Assembly: GCA_902598485.1 (NCBI GenBank)
Contig: CACKBU010000005.1
Coordinates: 21,036-85,035 of the forward strand
Source: an uncultured Pelagibacteraceae bacterium
Lineage (GTDB): Bacteria > Pseudomonadota > Alphaproteobacteria > Pelagibacterales > Pelagibacteraceae
DNA: 64,000 nucleotides
Direction of reading: 5' to 3'
Position numbers and translations under genes: made by a program. Every line of letters begins with the position of its first letter. Position 1 is the stretch's first letter. Under the pieces are notes generated by a model. That model was not told the DNA's origin. It made no database searches and saw only the letters and a list, made by a program, of their open reading frames with translations. Shown one piece after another: positions 24,869 through 34,256 of the stretch.

Positions 24869-26101
24869 ATGTTTGAAGATATTGATATAAAGGCAATAAA
24901 AAAAGAATTAAGAAATTTTTCAAAAAATTACATCGAAAATTTTAATAAAATAGAAAAATTTGTAAAATCTGAAATAGATGAAATTTTAACTCTTAAAAAA
25001 AAGAATAAATCTATAATTCCCGAGATAAGTTTTAATCAGATAGATCAGGAAAATATTCAAGAAATAAGCAATATTAAAAAAAGAGGCTGTGTAATTATCC
25101 GTGATGTTTTTGATGACAAAATGATACAGAATTTGAATGAGAAATTAGAGAAATACATCGATGAAAATAATTATTATGAAGATCAAAAGAAGAAAGCTGA
25201 TCTAGATAAATATTTTAGTGACTTAAAGTCAGCAAAGCCTCAAATTTATGGTCTTTATTGGTCAAGAGCACAGATTGAAATTAGACACTCAGAGCAAATG
25301 GCTAAAGTGAAAAAATGGCTTAATAATCTTTGGATTTATGAAAACTCTGAATATAAAGTTTTTGATCCAAATAAAGAATTATCTTATGCAGATAGAATAA
25401 GAAGAAGAGAGCCAGGGGATGATACTTTGGGACTTTCTCCTCATTGTGATGCTGGATCAATTGAAAGATGGACTGACAGTTATTATCAAAAAATTTATAG
25501 AGATATTTTTTCTGACAGGTTTGAAAAATATAATCCATTTGATGCAAAGTATAGAGATAGAACAATAGAGTTCGAGTCCCCTGCAGTTGCACATGTATTT
25601 AGAACATTTCAAGGATGGACTGCCTTAACAGAGCAAGGACCAAGTGACGGAACTTTACAATTAATACCTATTGCTAAAGGAATAGCTTATATTTTAACCA
25701 GAGCATTACTAGATGATGTTGAAGAAAATGAATTGTGCGGATCAAAACTTGGTAGAGCTTTATCGGTAAATAAAGATTATCATTCATTACTGTTAAAAGG
25801 TTTAGTTTCAATTCCAAAAATGAAGCCAGGTGACACAGTTTGGTGGCATCCAGATGTTGTTCATGCCGTTGAAGATAAGCATTCAGGAAAAAATTATTCA
25901 AATGTTATTTACGTTGGTGCAACACCTTATTGTAAAAAAAATTTGGATTATACAGTAAAACAATCAAAAAAATTTTTAGAAGGAAAGAGTCCACCAGATT
26001 TTGCAGCTGAAGATTATGAAATTAATTATAAAGATAGAGTTAAACTAAAAGATTTAAGCTCTTTAGCTAAGAAACAATTAGCTTTAGAGGAATGGAATTA
26101 A
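24869..26101 (+). CDS. DUF1479 (YbiU-like) putative Fe(II)/2-oxoglutarate-type oxygenase
   Basis: RREPGDDTLGLSPHCDAGSIERW, MKPGDTVWWHPDVVHAVED. Confidence 0.85.
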   Translation: MFEDIDIKAIKKELRNFSKNYIENFNKIEKFVKSEIDEILTLKKKNKSIIPEISFNQIDQENIQEISNIKKRGCVIIRDVFDDKMIQNLNEKLEKYIDENNYYEDQKKKADLDKYFSDLKSAKPQIYGLYWSRAQIEIRHSEQMAKVKKWLNNLWIYENSEYKVFDPNKELSYADRIRRREPGDDTLGLSPHCDAGSIERWTDSYYQKIYRDIFSDRFEKYNPFDAKYRDRTIEFESPAVAHVFRTFQGWTALTEQGPSDGTLQLIPIAKGIAYILTRALLDDVEENELCGSKLGRALSVNKDYHSLLLKGLVSIPKMKPGDTVWWHPDVVHAVEDKHSGKNYSNVIYVGATPYCKKNLDYTVKQSKKFLEGKSPPDFAAEDYEINYKDRVKLKDLSSLAKKQLALEEWN

Positions 26102-26355
26102 TTATTCAAAAGATCCTGAAGTTTATTTTCTTTTTCTAAGGCTCTAACTTCGTCATAACCACCAATATGTTGGTCATCAAAAAAAATTTGTGGAATAGTT
26201 CTTTTACCATTAGCTTTTTTGATCATTTCATCCATTGCTCCATCAACTTTTGAAATATCAATTTCATTATAAGGCGCATTATTTCTAGCTAATAATCTTT
26301 TTGCAGCCTCACAATAATTACATAGTGGACCTGTATACATGGTAATTTTTTTCAT
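26098..26355 (-). CDS. grxC: glutaredoxin 3
   Basis: MYTGPLCNYCEAAKRLL, RTIPQIFFDDQHIGGYDEV. Confidence 0.93.
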   Translation of the reverse strand: MKKITMYTGPLCNYCEAAKRLLARNNAPYNEIDISKVDGAMDEMIKKANGKRTIPQIFFDDQHIGGYDEVRALEKENKLQDLLNN

Positions 26356-26358
26356 GAG

Positions 26359-26655
26359 CTATAGATAGTCACCTTTTTTAATTTTACTAGCTATTTCTTT
26401 TCTAGAATATTCAAATTTTTTTCGATGTTTTATACTTTTTTGATTTACTCTTTTTCTCCATAACCTGAAAGATGAAGGTTTTAGAGATCTTCGCATAATT
26501 TTAATTACATCAGATTCTTTCTTCCCTGTTTTTTTTTCAATTTCCTCGAAAGTGATCCTATCTGCCCAGGCGGCCCAAATGATCCAATCCGGATCGTCCA
26601 TTTTGGGCTCTGGATTTTTGACTCTGGTAATTGGTCTGTGACCTTTTTTTTTCAT
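26359..26655 (-). CDS. small conserved protein (TIGR03643-like)
   Basis: DPDWIIWAAWADRITFEEIEKKTGKKESDVIKIMRRSLKPSSFRLWRKRV; HTH-like region. Confidence 0.75.
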   Translation of the reverse strand: MKKKGHRPITRVKNPEPKMDDPDWIIWAAWADRITFEEIEKKTGKKESDVIKIMRRSLKPSSFRLWRKRVNQKSIKHRKKFEYSRKEIASKIKKGDYL

Positions 26656-26718
26656 AAATCCTTTATATTTGAAAAAAATATTTAATGCATTTTTTTTAGC
26701 CTCTGATATTATGTATTA

Positions 26719-26772
26719 GATAGTCCTTCTTAGCCATCTTTAGCTCCCGGTTTTTAAGGACTATCTTTTTTT
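26719..26772 (+). ncRNA. candidate compact sRNA or leader/attenuator ending in an intrinsic terminator at the LysE-family start codon
   Basis: Perfect 10-bp stem GATAGTCCTT (26719-26728)/AAGGACTATC (26756-26765), 27-nt loop containing AGCTCCCGG, then T7 directly before ATG 26773. Extended -10 TG-A-TATTAT at 26704-26712 lies 7 nt upstream. Confidence 0.5.
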
Positions 26773-27387
26773 ATGCTCCCCCTAGATTTTATACTTTATC
26801 TACAGATAATTATTTTTTTATTTATTACACCAGGAACTCCCAGGATTGTAATTATTTCTTATTCAATGAATTATGGAGTCGGAAAATGTATATGGTCTGC
26901 TTTAGGTGATGTAACAGCAAATTTGATTCAAGCAACTTTAGTTATTTTTGTCATTGGATCTTTTTTTTCAGAGAACTCAATGATACTAAAAGCGTTTAAA
27001 TGGATTGGAATAATTTATTTATTATATTTAGCTTATGATATTTATAAATCTCGACCAAAAAGTATTTCAAGCGAGGGAGAAATAGAAAAAAGTAACTTAT
27101 CTTTTTTTAGAGATGGTTTTTTAGTTGCAGGTACAAGTCCTAAGGCTTGGATGTTTTTTCCTTTTATTTTTCCTCAATTTATAGACTTTAATTCTAATTT
27201 ATTGGTTCAATTTGTAATTTTAATTACAACTTACATCGTTTTAGATTTTTTATCTTTGATTGGTTATGCAATGCTCGCACAAAAATTAATAAAGTGGATA
27301 ACTGCTAATCCAAAAACAATTAATACAATTTCTGCGAGTGTTTTAGTAATTATTGCCGCAATAATTGTTGTAACTCAACAATATTAA
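26773..27387 (+). CDS. LysE/RhtB-family amino-acid exporter
   Basis: N-terminal FITPGTPRIVIISYSMNYG motif, ~6 TM. Confidence 0.85.
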   Translation: MLPLDFILYLQIIIFLFITPGTPRIVIISYSMNYGVGKCIWSALGDVTANLIQATLVIFVIGSFFSENSMILKAFKWIGIIYLLYLAYDIYKSRPKSISSEGEIEKSNLSFFRDGFLVAGTSPKAWMFFPFIFPQFIDFNSNLLVQFVILITTYIVLDFLSLIGYAMLAQKLIKWITANPKTINTISASVLVIIAAIIVVTQQY

Positions 27388-27473
27388 TTAGATTTGGCCT
27401 TTATTGCCACTTGCATAAAATAAAATTTCTTTATTTAATCACTACATAATTAATTAATTAAAGAGGAAATAAA

Positions 27474-28712
27474 ATGAGATTAAATAAAATAATTTTAAGT
27501 TTTGTTTCTGCATTAGTAATTTTATTTTCAACTTCAGTTGCATCATTTGCAAAAGTTGTTGGTGACAAAATTATTTTAGGTGCTGCGATTTCCTTAACTG
27601 GTAAATACTCATCAAATGGTGTTCATACTCAAAATGGTTATAACATGGCCGTTGACAGAATTAACAGCATGGGTGGTGTTAAAGTTGGTGGAAAGACTTA
27701 TAAGTTTGACATTATTTATTACGATGATGAATCAAACCCTAAGAGAGCTGCACAGCTTGCAGAAAGATTAATTTCACAAGATGGTGTTGAGTTTATGCTT
27801 GGCCCTTACAGTTCTGGTTTAACTAAAGCGATTGCGCCAGTGACTGAAAAATATGGTGTTCCAATGGTTGAAGCAAATGGTGCATCTAGATCTTTGTTTA
27901 CTAAAGGTTACAAATATCTATTTGCTGTATTAGCTCCAGCTAACTTATATCTTGATGTTGCTATCGAAACAGCAGTTGAGTTAAATGGTGGAAAACCAGT
28001 AAGAATTGCACAAGCGTTTGAACAAGATGCATTCTCACAGGACGTTAGATTAGGTATTTTAGACGCTGCAGAAAGAACTGGTTCTAAAATCATAATCGAC
28101 GATAAATTGCCTAAAGAGCTAAATGATATGGCTGCTACTTTGGTTAAAGTAAAACAGATGAAACCAGATGTACTTGTTGTATCAGGCCACACAAAAGGTG
28201 CATTAACTGCGATCAGACAAATTGCTGAAATGAAAGTTGATGTTCCAATGTTAGCCATGACTCACTGTGATGCTGCTAAGCTATCTAAACAGCATGGTAA
28301 AAATTCACAGTATGCACTTTGTGCTTCTCAATGGCACAAGTCACTAACTTATAAAGATGATTTCTTTAAAGATGGAATGACTTATGCTGCAGACTTTGAG
28401 AAAGAGTTTGGATATGATCCACCTTACCAATCTGCTGAATCTTCAGCTGCTTTATTGGTATTCAAAGATGCATTTGAAAGAGCAAATTCTTTCGATCAAA
28501 AGAAAGTAAGAGATGCTCTTGCAGCTACGAATATGCAAACATTCTATGGAAATATTAAATTTGCACCTGGTGGTCAGAACGTTGACAAACCAATGGTACT
28601 TTTCCAAGTAATGTGTGATGCTTCAGGAAAATGTGAAAACAAAGTTGTTGCTCCATTAAAATGGGCATCGGCTAAGTTGATACATCCAATTCCTAAGTGG
28701 TCGGAAAGATAA
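27474..28712 (+). CDS. LIV-type (family 4/Peripla_BP_6) amino-acid ABC substrate-binding protein
   Basis: Signal peptide; IILGAAISLTGKYSSNGVHTQNGYNMAVDRIN; followed by livH-M-G-F. Confidence 0.92.
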   Translation: MRLNKIILSFVSALVILFSTSVASFAKVVGDKIILGAAISLTGKYSSNGVHTQNGYNMAVDRINSMGGVKVGGKTYKFDIIYYDDESNPKRAAQLAERLISQDGVEFMLGPYSSGLTKAIAPVTEKYGVPMVEANGASRSLFTKGYKYLFAVLAPANLYLDVAIETAVELNGGKPVRIAQAFEQDAFSQDVRLGILDAAERTGSKIIIDDKLPKELNDMAATLVKVKQMKPDVLVVSGHTKGALTAIRQIAEMKVDVPMLAMTHCDAAKLSKQHGKNSQYALCASQWHKSLTYKDDFFKDGMTYAADFEKEFGYDPPYQSAESSAALLVFKDAFERANSFDQKKVRDALAATNMQTFYGNIKFAPGGQNVDKPMVLFQVMCDASGKCENKVVAPLKWASAKLIHPIPKWSER

Positions 28713-28723
28713 AATAAAATACT

Positions 28724-28754
28724 AAAGCCCCCTAGTCATAGGGGGCTTTTTTTT
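28724..28754 (+). terminator. intrinsic terminator/attenuator between SBP and LivH
   Basis: aaagccccctagtcatagggggctttttttt: GC-rich 8-bp stem plus U8. Confidence 0.9.
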
Positions 28755-28776
28755 ATATAACCCAAAAATACTTTTT

Positions 28777-29670
28777 ATGGATTTTCTTGTATTTCAATAT
28801 CCTATGATAACTCTTCAAGCTTGCTTGGATGGTATTTTGCTAGGAGTTTTGTTTGCATTGATTGCATATGGAATGGCACTTCAATGGGGTGTGATGAATA
28901 TAATTAACATTGCACAAGGAGATCTTGTAATTTTAGGAGGATACATTGCATACTTTATGTATCTCTATGGTATTCATCCAGCATGGGGAGTAATTGTTGC
29001 GCCAGTAATAATGTACTTTGTTGGTATAGCTATTTACAAACTCGTAATAAATAAAGTAGTAGATAGAGATCTATTTATTTCTATTTTAGCAACTTTTGGA
29101 ATAAGTATTCTTTTCATGCAATTAATGAATTTTGCATTTGGTGCAGACGTTGTACTTGCAAATTCTGGTTACGGAACAACTATGTTGTTTGATAACAATG
29201 TTGTGTTACCAAATTCAAAAATATTTTCAGCGTTTATTAGCATTGTATTTGCAATTTGTTTGGTTATTTACATGAAAAAATCAAAGCTAGGGCGTGCAAT
29301 TAGGGCTACAGCTCAAAATGCAAGAGCTGCAAAGATTTTAGGTGTCGATACGGAAAAAGTTTATGCCGCAACATTTGGAATAAATGCTGCTCTTTGTGGA
29401 GTTGCTGGTGCTTTGATATCTATAACTTTCACAATTCATCCTTACATGGGATTACCCTACACAATCAGATCTTTCATGATCGTAATTGTTGCAGGATTAG
29501 GAAACTTACCTGGAGTAGCAATGTCGGGAATGGGATTAGGAGTATTTGAAGAATTTGCAGATTATATACTGGGTACGGAATTTAGAATTGGTTCAGTATT
29601 TTTATTGTTGGTATTAATCCTAGTTTATAGAAGGTTTAAACTTTCAAGAAAAAGAGAATATTTAAAATAA
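28777..29670 (+). CDS. livH: LIV-type ABC permease LivH
   Basis: GILLGVLFALIAYGMALQWGVMNIINIAQGDLVILGGY. Confidence 0.92.
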   Translation: MDFLVFQYPMITLQACLDGILLGVLFALIAYGMALQWGVMNIINIAQGDLVILGGYIAYFMYLYGIHPAWGVIVAPVIMYFVGIAIYKLVINKVVDRDLFISILATFGISILFMQLMNFAFGADVVLANSGYGTTMLFDNNVVLPNSKIFSAFISIVFAICLVIYMKKSKLGRAIRATAQNARAAKILGVDTEKVYAATFGINAALCGVAGALISITFTIHPYMGLPYTIRSFMIVIVAGLGNLPGVAMSGMGLGVFEEFADYILGTEFRIGSVFLLLVLILVYRRFKLSRKREYLK

Positions 29671-29684
29671 GATTGAGATGAAAA

Positions 29685-30734
29685 ATGAATAAGAATTTTA
29701 TTTTATATATAGCAATATTAATATTTGGATTAGCTGCCCCTTTTTTATTTCCAGCCTTTAAAGTTCAGTTATCAATCCTTTGTGTTTTAATAGTTCTTGC
29801 TACTACTTGGAACATCCAAGGTGGTGAGATGGGCTATAATTCATTTGGAAATATATTATTTTATGGATTAGGAATGTACCTATGCGCTTCTGTTCAAGTT
29901 GGAATGTTTTTTCCATTAGCAGAATGGACAGAGAGTGGAGGGGAAAAAACATTTGTTCATACTCCAACACAATTTTTTCAAGGTATGGCAGTTGGACTTG
30001 TCGTAGCTGCAGTAGTTCCAACTATTATAGCTGGTTTGATAGGATATTCTATTCTTGGACTTAGAGGACATTATTTTGCAATTTGTACATTAGGTTTAGG
30101 TGTAGCTGCGGGTGAAATTTCTGGTGGAATAGAAATTATTGGAGCAGGTCAAGGCTTTACTACACCACCTTTTCCAAATGTTGGTAGCTTAGAAGCAAGG
30201 GGGGAGTTTTTCTATTTCTTAAGCTTCTTCACATTAGTGCTCACATTCATCGCGGTTCGTTCAATCTATTCTACAAGATTTAAATTAATACTTAACGCTA
30301 TTAGAGATAATGAGGATAAAGCTGAAGCAATGGGTATTGAAACAATGAAGTATAAAATTATTGGTTGGATGATCTCAGCTTTCTTTTGTGGATTGGCAGG
30401 AGGAATTATGGGTGGCTTGGTTGGATACATCGATTCAACAGATGTTGCATTTGACGGAAGAGAAATGGGAGTATTCATGGTACTGATGGCAATACTTGGA
30501 GGTAAAGGAACTCTTTGGGGCCCAATTATTGGTGCAACTATATTTCATATTTTTAAAGAAGGCTTTTGGACATTTTTTTTGGGTTGGCAGTATGTTGCTC
30601 TAGGAGTTTTGATTGTTGTGATTGTAATTTATTTTCCAGAAGGAATTATGGGATGGCTTAGAGAAAAATATCCAGAGCGATTTGGTGAAGTGGTTGATGA
30701 AAAAGATCGTAAAGCACAGGTAGAACTTAAATGA
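29685..30734 (+). CDS. livM: LIV-type ABC permease LivM
   Basis: GLRGHYFAICTLGLGVAAGEI, AIRDNEDKAEAMGIE. Confidence 0.92.
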   Translation: MNKNFILYIAILIFGLAAPFLFPAFKVQLSILCVLIVLATTWNIQGGEMGYNSFGNILFYGLGMYLCASVQVGMFFPLAEWTESGGEKTFVHTPTQFFQGMAVGLVVAAVVPTIIAGLIGYSILGLRGHYFAICTLGLGVAAGEISGGIEIIGAGQGFTTPPFPNVGSLEARGEFFYFLSFFTLVLTFIAVRSIYSTRFKLILNAIRDNEDKAEAMGIETMKYKIIGWMISAFFCGLAGGIMGGLVGYIDSTDVAFDGREMGVFMVLMAILGGKGTLWGPIIGATIFHIFKEGFWTFFLGWQYVALGVLIVVIVIYFPEGIMGWLREKYPERFGEVVDEKDRKAQVELK

Positions 30735-31471
30735 GTATTTTAGAGGTAAGCAATGTAAGTAAATCTTTTGGTGGTGTTAAAGCTAACGTTGACATTTCAA
30801 TGAATGTTGAAAAAGGCAAGATAGTTGGATTAATTGGGCCAAATGGTTCAGGAAAAACTACATTATTCAATTCGATTGTAGGAACTTACCCAATCGATAA
30901 AGGATCTATTAAATTCAATGGAAAAGAAGTTTCTGAGTTACCAGTTCCTGTAATTGCTAAGTTAGGATTATTGAGAACTTTTCAGCAAACAAGAATTTAT
31001 GGAAAGCTTAATTGTATAGAAAATATGCTTATTAGTCATAAAGGTAGTGACGCAGATTTAATGAAAATATTTTCAAAGATCCCAAAAGAATTAACAGATA
31101 AAGCTGAAAATTTATTAAATTTTGTGGGATTATATCAAAAAAGAAAGCTAAGAGCTGGAGATTTATCTTTTGGTCAACAAAAATTACTTGAGCTTGCTAT
31201 GGCATTAATGAATGAACCAGAGATGCTATTACTAGACGAGCCTACAGCTGGGATTAATCCAACACTAATAAATGGTATTATTGATAGATTAATTAAAGTT
31301 AACCAAGATTTTGGAATAACTCTTTTGGTTATTGAGCACAACATGAGAGTCATTATGCAATTAGCTGAGAATATTTTTTGTTTAGCTCATGGTAAAATGT
31401 TAGCCAATGGATCGCCAGATGAAATTAAAAATGATAAACGTGTCATTGACGCGTATTTAGGAGCTCAATAA
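30731..31471 (+). CDS. livG: LIV-type ABC ATPase LivG
   Basis: GPNGSGKTTLFN, LSFGQQKLLELAMALM. Confidence 0.93.
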   Translation: MSILEVSNVSKSFGGVKANVDISMNVEKGKIVGLIGPNGSGKTTLFNSIVGTYPIDKGSIKFNGKEVSELPVPVIAKLGLLRTFQQTRIYGKLNCIENMLISHKGSDADLMKIFSKIPKELTDKAENLLNFVGLYQKRKLRAGDLSFGQQKLLELAMALMNEPEMLLLDEPTAGINPTLINGIIDRLIKVNQDFGITLLVIEHNMRVIMQLAENIFCLAHGKMLANGSPDEIKNDKRVIDAYLGAQ

Positions 31472-32256
31472 TGTCTAATCAATATGAAGTATTAGGAAAA
31501 GCTCCGACACCAGATGATTTAAAAAAATTATCTCCAAACGAAGTTCATTTAACTATAAAAAATTTAAACGCAGGTTACGGAAAAATGGAAATTTTACATA
31601 ATTTTGATTTATTCGTAAATAAAGCTCAGTCTTTATGTTTAATTGGACCTAATGGTGCAGGTAAATCTACAATTCTTCATTCAATATATGGTTTTACAAA
31701 TATTTTTTCTGGTCAAATTGAACTTGAAGGAAAAGAAATTACAAATCTTACCCCAGCAGAAAAGTTAAAGTCAGTCGGTATAGCTTATATATTGCAAGAT
31801 AACTCTGTATTTCCGGATATGACAGTAGAAGAAAACCTATTAATGGGAGGATATATAAAAGAAAAAACAGATGAGTCATATGAAGAGGCTGAAAGAATTT
31901 TTGAAAAGTATGAAAGGTTAAGAAATAGAAGAAACCAACCAGCAAAAGTCTTATCTGGTGGTGAGAGAAGATTGCTAGAAATATCTAGAGCATTAGTTAT
32001 GAAACCTTCAGTGCTTTTAGTAGACGAACCGTCAATTGGACTTGAACCCAGATATATTGAGATGGTTTTTGAAATATTAAGAGATCTTCAGCAAAATGAA
32101 AAAAAAACAATCATTCTAGTAGAACAAAATGCCAAAAAAGGATTGGAGTTTGCGGATATAGGATACGTTTTAGTATCAGGGCAAACTGCAATTGCAGGTA
32201 AAGGAGACGATTTACTTCAAAATCCTGATGTTGGTAGACTGTTCCTAGGTGGATAA
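31471..32256 (+). CDS. livF: LIV-type ABC ATPase LivF
   Basis: GPNGAGKSTILHSIYG, LSGGERRLLEISRAL, LVEQNAKKGLE. Confidence 0.93.
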   Translation: MSNQYEVLGKAPTPDDLKKLSPNEVHLTIKNLNAGYGKMEILHNFDLFVNKAQSLCLIGPNGAGKSTILHSIYGFTNIFSGQIELEGKEITNLTPAEKLKSVGIAYILQDNSVFPDMTVEENLLMGGYIKEKTDESYEEAERIFEKYERLRNRRNQPAKVLSGGERRLLEISRALVMKPSVLLVDEPSIGLEPRYIEMVFEILRDLQQNEKKTIILVEQNAKKGLEFADIGYVLVSGQTAIAGKGDDLLQNPDVGRLFLGG

Positions 32257-32960
32257 TGATTAATAAAAATTTTTTCTTTAAAGGATATAGATCTATATTT
32301 ACTCATGATAGTCCAGCTATAGCTCTTACTTGTTGCTTTATAGCAATTGGTGCTCTCTTTAAAAATTTAGGTTTTAATATTCAGGAAAGTATTTTTTCAA
32401 CTGTTTTAACTTATGCTTTACCAGGTTCATTGGTAATGGCTGAGTCAATGTTGATTGGAGCATCTTTATTAAATATTTTTCTAGCAGTTTGGTTTGTAAA
32501 TGCTCGACTTTATCCAATGGCTGTATCTTTATTTCCATTAATGATGCACGAATCTCAACCTAAGTGGAAGTATTACTTTTCTTGTCATTTTATTGCTGTT
32601 TCAGCGTGGTTAATCATGAAAAGCAATTATAAGAAAATTCCAAAAGAATATAGGATTGATTATTGGATTGGAATTGGAAGTGGAACAGTAAGTGTATCTG
32701 TCATTGGAACATTTATAGGTTTTTATTTTTCAGAGTACATGAATAAAGATATGATGATTGGATTGGCAATTCTTAATCCTGTATATTTTTTATGCATGAT
32801 GGTCGGAGCATCAAAAACTATACAAGTTACATTATCTGTCTTACTTGGAATAATTTTAGGACCAATTATTTATTTATTTTCACCTGAGTGGTCAATTCTT
32901 TTAGCAGGTGTCATCGGTGGAACTATAGCCTATTTAGTTGGAGAGTATAATGTCAGCTAA
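32256..32960 (+). CDS. azlC: AzlC-family branched-chain amino-acid exporter subunit
   Basis: AzlC-like polytopic protein (LPGSLVMAESMLIGASLLNIFLAVWFVNARLYPMAVSL), directly followed by azlD. Confidence 0.85.
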   Translation: MINKNFFFKGYRSIFTHDSPAIALTCCFIAIGALFKNLGFNIQESIFSTVLTYALPGSLVMAESMLIGASLLNIFLAVWFVNARLYPMAVSLFPLMMHESQPKWKYYFSCHFIAVSAWLIMKSNYKKIPKEYRIDYWIGIGSGTVSVSVIGTFIGFYFSEYMNKDMMIGLAILNPVYFLCMMVGASKTIQVTLSVLLGIILGPIIYLFSPEWSILLAGVIGGTIAYLVGEYNVS

Positions 32961-33273
32961 TATCGTTTATGCAATTTTAGTTACATCTCTTGCTACATTT
33001 TTATCTAGATTTTTAGGTGCTCTTACCTCTCAAGGTATTAAGGAAACATCAAAACTTTTTAAGTGGTTTAATTGTTTAGCCTATGCAACTTTAGCAGCAT
33101 TAATAGCAAGAACTATAATTTTTCCTGCTGGCGTGTTAATAGAATCTAGTTATTACAGTAGATCAATTGTTGTATTTTTATCCTTGTTTGTTTTTTTTAT
33201 TTCTAAGAAAAACTTTGTTTATCCTACAATTTTCTCAGCTATTTGTATGACAATAATTAACAATTATATCTGA
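32950..33273 (+). CDS. azlD: AzlD-family exporter subunit
   Basis: Small 4-TM protein overlapping azlC by 11 nt. Start corrected from 32938 (TTG) to the ATG at 32950. Confidence 0.78.
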   Translation: MSANIVYAILVTSLATFLSRFLGALTSQGIKETSKLFKWFNCLAYATLAALIARTIIFPAGVLIESSYYSRSIVVFLSLFVFFISKKNFVYPTIFSAICMTIINNYI

Positions 33274-33312
33274 TTAAATTGATTTATAAAATAAGGTAAA
33301 ATAAAATTTAGA

Positions 33313-34224
33313 ATGCAAAAAATTACAGGCATAGACATTCAAAAACATGATAAATCAAACAGGATTATAAAAATTAGTTTAGAAAATGATATAATAGATA
33401 AATTAATTTTCCCGTTTAATAAATTTGATTTAACAGCATTAGAGCTAAAACCATTTACAAGATTTACTTTAGCTAAAAGTTTAGATGATTTAACAAATAA
33501 TAAATTAAGCAAATTAATGAACTCAATTATTAGAGATAGATCTACAGGTTGCTTTATTATTGGACCAAAAAATATAACTGCAAAAATTAATGATACATTT
33601 TTAGTTAAGTTATCAACTGCAATAGCTCATCTAATTGGTGTACCTAATCATGATGCCATGGCAGGAAAATATTATGCTCGTTTTCATGTAAAACATGAAG
33701 ATAGTAGCGACTCTTATTTAAGAAAGGCATATAGGAATATGGATCTTCATACAGATGGTACATATGTGAAAGAAGTAACCGATTGGTTAATTATGACAAA
33801 AATTGATGAGCAAAATGTTGAAGGTGGTGAAACAGCTATGTTGCACCTTGATGATTGGGAGCATTGTGATGATTTATACAATGATCCAGTTGGGAGACAA
33901 AATTTTGTTTGGGGGTCACCAAAAAGTAAAAATATTGATTACAAAGTAGAGCACCCGGTTTTTTCAACTGATAAAGAGGGAAGACCAACAATATCCTACA
34001 TAGATCAATTTCCAGAGCCTCAAAATATGGATCAAGGAAATTTTTTACAAAGATTATCTGATGGATTAGAGGAAAGTAAAAATAAAATAATTACAAAATT
34101 ACCTGTTGGATTCTCTGTTATTGCAAATAATTATTTCTGGCTTCATGGAAGAAAACCCTTCAAAGAAAACAAGGAATTAAGCAGAGAATTACTAAGAATT
34201 AGAGGTTCTTTTTTTGTTAATTAA
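33313..34224 (+). CDS. glaH: GlaH/CsiD-type glutarate 2-hydroxylase (Fe(II)/2OG)
   Basis: Colinear resemblance to E. coli CsiD as I recall it: AHLIGVPNHDAMAGKYYARFHVKHEDSSDSYLRKAYRNMDLHTDGTYVKEVTDWL, MKIDEQN-like, LHLDDWEH, YIDQF, NNYFWLHGR. Confidence 0.9.
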   Translation: MQKITGIDIQKHDKSNRIIKISLENDIIDKLIFPFNKFDLTALELKPFTRFTLAKSLDDLTNNKLSKLMNSIIRDRSTGCFIIGPKNITAKINDTFLVKLSTAIAHLIGVPNHDAMAGKYYARFHVKHEDSSDSYLRKAYRNMDLHTDGTYVKEVTDWLIMTKIDEQNVEGGETAMLHLDDWEHCDDLYNDPVGRQNFVWGSPKSKNIDYKVEHPVFSTDKEGRPTISYIDQFPEPQNMDQGNFLQRLSDGLEESKNKIITKLPVGFSVIANNYFWLHGRKPFKENKELSRELLRIRGSFFVN

Positions 34225-34256
34225 TTCAATATAATCAATATAAAGTATCCAAAATT

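Noticed and set aside
25320-25592. 90-aa minus-strand ORF within DUF1479 gene
   Set aside because: Antisense shadow ORF; hydrophobic/aromatic composition is typical of AT-rich reverse strands.
27388-27473. Possible riboswitch in the 86-nt leader of the LIV SBP gene
   Set aside because: The leader is very AT-rich with no stable GC-containing stems or recognisable glycine or SAM-V riboswitch elements; ordinary promoter/RBS region is sufficient.
27908-28258. 116-aa minus-strand ORF inside the LIV SBP gene
   Set aside because: Antisense shadow ORF of a well-supported CDS.
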